Under the pieces are notes generated by a model. It made no database searches and was not told where the DNA came from. It saw only the letters and a program-made list of their open reading frames with translations. From Trema orientale (Eukaryota; Streptophyta; Magnoliopsida; Rosales; Cannabaceae): a stretch of DNA of 64,000 bases. The stretch lies in NCBI GenBank assembly GCA_002914845.1, contig JXTC01000001.1, positions 2,070,173 to 2,134,172 of the forward strand, in the 5' to 3' direction. Made by a program: the position numbers and the translations under genes. Below are positions 58,937-64,000 of the stretch, piece by piece (within the stretch, counting starts at the first letter, position 1; each line of letters starts with the position of its first letter).

Positions 58937-61900
58937 ATGGACTTCTACTCGAGAGAAATAGAAGGAAAACGAACCCATGACCCTCTTTTCGTGGAGGAGA
59001 TGAAAACGACGTCGTTTTCGTCGTCGTCGTCGTCGAGGCGCGTGTACGTGCCGGGTCCGGTGATCGTCGGAGCCGGGCCGTCGGGTCTGGCGGTGGCGGC
59101 GTGCCTGAAGAAGAAGGGCGTCCCGAGCGTGGTCCTGGAAAGATCCAACTGCATAGCCTCACTCTGGCAGCTGAAGACGTACGACAGGCTCCGCCTCCAT
59201 TTGCCCAGGCAGTTCTGCGAGCTGCCCTTCATGTCGTTTCCCTCGGACTTCCCAACGTACCCGACGAAACGACAGTTCGTACAGTACCTGGAGGACTACG
59301 CGGGGAGATTCGACATCAGGCCGCGGTTCAATGAGGCCGTTTCACGCGCCGAGTACGACCCCACGCTCGGCTTCTGGCGCGTGAGGACCAAGCACGCCAA
59401 TAGTGGTTCTAGTGGTGGTGGTGGTGGTGGTGAGGGCAGTACGGAGTACGTGTGCCGGTGGGTGATAGCGGCGACTGGGGAGAATGCGGAGGCTCTGGTG
59501 CCGGAGATTGAGGGGATTGGGGAGTTTGGTGGGACCATAAAGCACACGAGCTTGTATAAGAGCGGGCGCGAGTTTCGAGGCAAGCGAGTGTTGGTGGTTG
59601 GTTGTGGGAATTCCGGGATGGAAGTCTGTTTGGATCTATGCAATAATAATGCTTCCCCTGCTCTTGTCGTCCGGGACAAAGTAAGATAACCTTTTTTTTT
59701 TTTTTAAATTATAAAAAAAAAAAGAATTTTTAAAATTTTAATTCTATATTTCTTCTTCTCTCTTTCTCTCATTCATTTTTAATTTTGCTTTTCTTTTAAA
59801 AAATTAAATGGTTATGGCCGGTTTTTTGAAGGTTTGATTTGGTAAGGGAAAAGAGTGGGTTTAATTTAATGGGATTAATGGGGATGTTTTTAGTTTTTCA
59901 AGATTTTGCAAATCGATAATGTTGCAAAATACCTAATTAGCACAAATTTCCGGCCCAAAAGGGCAAAATTAAATATTATTATTTTGAGATTTTTGATGAA
60001 ATCCCAAAAGTGCATAATAATTAGGAAAAACCCAAATCAGAATTCTTGGTGATGTTATTGAGCAAAACGTAAAACACACATTTTGTGTTTATTTCGAATT
60101 TCATGGCAACAAAACTTTTGAAGTAGTAGTACTGTTTTGAGGTAGCTGACTTTTTTTTTCTAATTTTTTTTTCCAATAAACACGCGCACAAAAAGAAGCC
60201 TGCCAGCTGACTACTTCAAGTTCCAAAACGTTTTTGCTCAAACACGATCGAACAATATGATTCCACATTAAACCCTATTTTTGGCAAAAACAAATATCTT
60301 TCATCTTTCACTTTCTTGGGATTCCAAAGCATGCGTAATATTGGTCAGAAACGTTTATATACAGTTTCTTATACCTTTTGTTTTCCTCTTTCCATTTTCT
60401 TTTAATCAATTATTTTTCTTAAAAAAAATGAAAAAACCCTACTTAGGGCATCATCATAATCTGGATGGAGCATGCCCTGGAAACAATTACCTAACTAGTC
60501 CGCCTTTAGCAAGTAGCATAGTAGCAAACAAAGGGACCCTCTCCCTCCACTTCAAACTCCATTTTCTTTTTTTCTTTTTTTTTTCTTTTTTCTTTTTCTC
60601 TTTTCCTTTTCTTTTTTTTTTTTTGGCTTTTTGGGTCTAACTTTTTATTGGTTTTTTTTTTTTTGGTTGAATGAAGGTACACATCCTACCACAAGAGATG
60701 CTGGGAAAATCAACTTTCGGGCTGTCCATGTGGTTGCTCAAGTGGCTGCCCATGCGCCTTGTCGATCGCTTCCTTCTAATCGTGTCAAGGCTGATATTAG
60801 GCGACACCTCTCACTTCGGATTAGACCGGCCGACTTTGGGTCCCTTAGAGCTCAAAAACTTGTCCGGAAAGACCCCAGTCCTGGACGTTGGGACACTAGC
60901 CAAGATCAAAAGTGGAGACATTCAAGTACTACTACTATCTGTTCTTTTTCTTTTTCCTTTTTTTTTTGACAAAAAATTTGTTGGGGTTCCTTAATTTGAC
61001 AACTATTAAATGTTTGTTCTCTTTTTGATTGATTTTATATCGTACGAGAATCAAATGATATGATGGTGATTGTAATTTGTAAGATTTGCTTATATGTTCT
61101 TTATATAGTGGCATAGGCACTAGTGTGTGACTATTTTGGTGAATCTATCCCTTTATTTCCAAACATATGAAAAAGTTGATCAAATAATCATGATTATGTT
61201 TTTGAATAGTTTGGTCTAGCTGTTTAGTTTAATATTTGATGACATTATAGCCACACACTTAATTTCAGATACATATGACAACTTTTCCTATTTAGTAATT
61301 AAATTGGGAAATGCATCAAATATTTGTTTTCGTTTAACAAACAAATTGTATTGGATATCTATCCTGAATTTTGTACTATTCATGATCATTGTAGGTATTT
61401 CCAGGTATAAAGCGGCTAAAACGACATACAGTTGAATTTGTCAACGGAAGAGCGGAGAAATTCGATGCCATCATCTTGGCAACTGGTTATAGAAGCAACG
61501 TACCCTCTTGGCTAAAGGTAATACTACTACTACTACTACTACTTTCCCCCACTTCCCCCAACTTTACCTACCTTTCCCAAACTTGCGTTTTCTTTACTAT
61601 GAAGGAAATATAAGATTCCTATTTACATTTTTTATTTTTATTTTTTACCATTGCTTTATTAAAGTTATATATAAATTAATCTTGTTCTCAAATTTATAGT
61701 ATAGTGACTTTAGGAATTAAGAAAAGAACATTATCTGGAATTTGCAGGAGGAAGAAATGTTTTCAAAAGAAGATGGGTTGCCAAGAAGGCCATTTCCCAA
61801 TGGATGGAAAGGAGAATGTGGGCTTTATGCCGTGGGGTTCACAAAGCGTGGACTCCTCGGGGCATCAATGGACGCCGCACGAATCGCGGAAGATATCGAA

Positions 61901-61960
61901 CGGTGTTGGAAGGCCGAGGCCAAGCACTGTATGCCCTTTTCAACCTCATCATCGTCGTGA
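58937..61960 (+). CDS. YUC2/YUC6-like: YUCCA flavin-containing monooxygenase (indole-3-pyruvate monooxygenase)
   Basis: Four exons, 58937-59680, 60677-60925, 61395-61517 and 61748-61960, all joined in phase 0 with GT-AG introns of 996, 469 and 230 bp, give 442 residues. The enzyme converts indole-3-pyruvate to indole-3-acetic acid (auxin) using FAD, NADPH and O2. The FAD site GAGPSG is at 45-50, the FMO-type segment [11 protein letters not shown] at 197-207, the NADPH site GCGNSG at 222-227 and the ATGY motif at 360-363. The C-terminal block [19 protein letters not shown] is intact. The N-terminal GKRTHDP...VEE and C-terminal PNGWKGE favour the YUC2/YUC6 subclade. It is longer than the usual 415-425 residues because of a Ser run near 28-33, a Gly run (156-168) and a Ser-rich tail. 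The ATG is chosen because [11 protein letters not shown] matches YUC N-termini. Exon 1 is strikingly GC-rich. All motifs are intact, so it is likely functional. Confidence 0.96.
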
Positions 61961-63660
61961 TCATCATCATATGGGATCATGTTAGATTGGTCTATTATAA
62001 GGAACAAAAGAGAAAGAGAGAGCTACCAATTCATAAAAAGGAGATTTTGACCAAGAGGGAAAGAACCAAAAAAAAAAAAAAAAGATTACACAAACACTTG
62101 ATGATTGATTTTTGAGAGTGGAAGAACAGTTGAAGCGAAGAAAAGTCGACGATTTGATGAATCTCTCTTGGTGCTCCTCCAACTGAGGGGAAAAAGGGAC
62201 GGAAGGGAAAAGTGGAAGGAAAAGGGGAAAGAAAGTGAAGAAAAAAAGGGAGAGATTAGTTATATCAGTGATCCCTTTTCACGTGTTTCCGAAATTGACA
62301 TACACTAGCTAGCTATAAGGGCCTTGGTATAGTTCAATTGGGAAGGAGATAGATAGAGCTTTTGGAATGTTATAAAAAAAAAATTAAACGTTTGAGAGTG
62401 AAAGAAGAATAGTGGTGCTAGCTAGCTAGCTCATGTGTTAATGATTTTGAGGGTTGAGGGGGGACCTCAAGAAGTAGTTGTACATGATCTTGTACATTAT
62501 AATTACCATTTTTCTCTAATTAGGTATAATTAAATTTAATGACTTATTTTAGGAAAAGGGAGAGAGATAAATTATTAGAGACTGAAACTAGTGTTATAAG
62601 AGAAGTACAGAAGCGATCGCCGGCGGCCGGAGGAGATCAACGGGCAGGACGAGAAAAAAATTATAAGTGTTTATATAGAGAGGCTAGAAATGTATTTGTT
62701 GGTTTTGTTTCTGCCTATCAATGTTTTGGGATATGTATTTCTTTAACCTATATTGTCCAATTGGGGTTTTGGGGTGATCATATATATGAGAGTTCTATAC
62801 TAATGTTTTCTCTTGATTAGTTATAACCCTAATTGTATGACTTTGATTCTCCCGTTTCAAAGCTAGGCTTTTTTGTTTTGTTTTGTTTTTGTTTTTCCTT
62901 TTTTTGGGGGATGTTAGGGTGTGTTTTGGGACAAAGTACTTCAAAGGAAAAAAATTGACTTCTAATCATAGTAATGAAATTGTTATATATCTTTTTTTTT
63001 CTTATTGATTCATATATATATATATATATAAAACTGCTGGCATGCAAGGAATTTCATTGTCGAAATGATTTCGGTACTACAAGTAGAAGATTGGACCACA
63101 ACCATGATCGACTTTTGAAATATTGAGTCGGAGAAAATGCAATATGTATATATGTTTTATATATAATTCACAAAATTAAACTGAACATTTTGACCCAGTT
63201 ACCTTATTGTGCTATCTGTATTCCAATATATTTCTGCGCTGTACTAAAAAAATGACAGCTAGCTCGCGAAATACTGCTTTTCCAGTTCAATAAGCACTTA
63301 CCAAACAACCGCAGTGCTATTACGCGCGTACTTAATAATTTTGAAAACAAATTTTCGGTTTTATTAACTGGCATAGTATTGGGTTAGATAGATCATTTAT
63401 ATTCTTTATTTAAGATGGATGTATAAACCGTCAAATTTTATATTTGGATTTTTTTTTTGTTGAAGCAGCATACGAATATATTAATATATCATTTATTATG
63501 GTATAGTTGTTTTTGCCATATAAATCATATAGATAAGTGAATGACGAAGAAATCTATCACTTCCAATTAGCTTTAAATAGCCAATGTTTTTGTATTTAAG
63601 TAAGTGGGTAGATGTTTGTACCCAAAAACAGGTCATGAAAATCTTTGCTTTCTCAAAATT
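61961..63660. other. YUCCA 3' flank and spacer
   Basis: The stop is followed by a purine-rich stretch that probably includes the 3' UTR; no clean AATAAA was assigned. A short (TA)n occurs at 63012-63030. No other gene was recognised; open frames around 62105-62820 lack domains. Confidence 0.5.
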
Positions 63661-63667
63661 TTCTCAG

Positions 63668-64000
63668 GGTTTATGGCACATGCAAATAGTCCCTAAACTA
63701 TGCAACTTGTGACAATTTAGTACTCAAAGTTCTAATTATGGTAATTAAACTTGATTTGAAGTAATTTGGCTCTTAGACTATCTAAATTAATTGCAACTGA
63801 TATTAAATTTCCAAAAAAAATACGTGAGGAGCACATTGTAATATCTGAAAAATATATTTAAATGAAAATAAACTAAATAAAAAGATTTGGATAAAATAAA
63901 ATATGTATTATTTGTATTTTTAGGATTCTTATAGCTGTTCATTTTTATGCTTAAGAGAACAATAATTTATTGAATACAAGATTTCCAAAAAATAAAAAAT
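63668..64000. mobile_element. Arm of an inverted-repeat element, cut by the window end
   Basis: AATAGTCCCTAAACTATGCAACTT, CAATTTAGTACTCAAAGTTC, ATTAAACTTGA and CGTGAGGAGCACA occur in the same order as related blocks of the arm at 8653-8815 (TTTGGTCCCTCAAGTTTC, CAATTAAATCCTTGAAC, CACGTGAAAAGCACA). The other arm would lie beyond the window. Confidence 0.5.

Noticed and set aside
59296..59679. Minus-strand open frame over YUCCA exon 1 (also 58926-59232)
   Set aside because: GC-rich antisense shadow of a well-supported exon.
62105..62820. Small open frames downstream of YUCCA
   Set aside because: Low-complexity or purine-rich sequence with no motif; probably 3' UTR and spacer.

Overview
The window is nuclear DNA of a flowering plant, very probably a eudicot. 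It is AT-rich and intron-containing. It carries two recognisable plant genes at its edges and about 57 kb of transposon-dominated sequence between them. I saw no bacterial-style operons, rRNA, intact tRNA genes or CRISPR arrays.

Layout. (1) 1-1570, minus strand: an RD22-type BURP-domain protein gene with three exons, running off the left edge just before its stop. (2) 1.6-8.6 kb: AT-rich spacer with three related MITEs (4719-4883, 5217-5394, 5720-5900) and a foldback repeat (6536-6906). (3) 8.65-16.1 kb: a three-level nest. An old inverted-repeat element is split by a young RE1-like Copia retrotransposon (9389-15847, minus strand, TSD TCTAA), whose gag is in turn split by a 1.5-kb solo LTR (13806-15298, TSD GAACC). 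(4) 16.1-22.9 kb: spacer, a roughly 21-bp minisatellite (18.1-18.5 kb), a GC-rich hAT-type MITE (19654-20189) and a palindromic repeat interrupted by two further MITEs (20661-22240). (5) 22934-33279: an old, decayed Gypsy retrotransposon resembling the Tat lineage on the plus strand. Between pol and the 3' LTR it carries an antisense gene remnant with two short introns. (6) 33.3-42.1 kb: more nested MITEs and AT-rich spacer. (7) 42.1-46.3 kb: a MULE-like element with a GC-rich core, a hAT-type MITE, remnants of both PIF/Harbinger genes, and a 630-bp tandem duplication of the transposase fragment. (8) 46.3-58.3 kb: spacer with two retroposon-like insertions, a CACTA-like MITE and a tRNA-derived SINE. 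(9) 58937-61960, plus strand: a complete four-exon YUCCA flavin monooxygenase gene (auxin biosynthesis), with its TATA boxes and CT-rich leader upstream. (10) 62-64 kb: spacer ending in another inverted-repeat element arm.

How the parts relate. The two host genes are unrelated in pathway: BURP is a secreted or cell-wall, stress-type protein, and YUCCA is the rate-limiting step from indole-3-pyruvate to IAA. The rest is a readable insertion history. Target-site duplications and split repeats order many events, and stop codons in the retroelements mostly look like C-to-T decay of CAG, CGA and TGG codons. The least ordinary items are the spliced antisense gene inside the Gypsy element and the tandemly duplicated Harbinger fragment. 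I found no evidence of a wholly new biological system.
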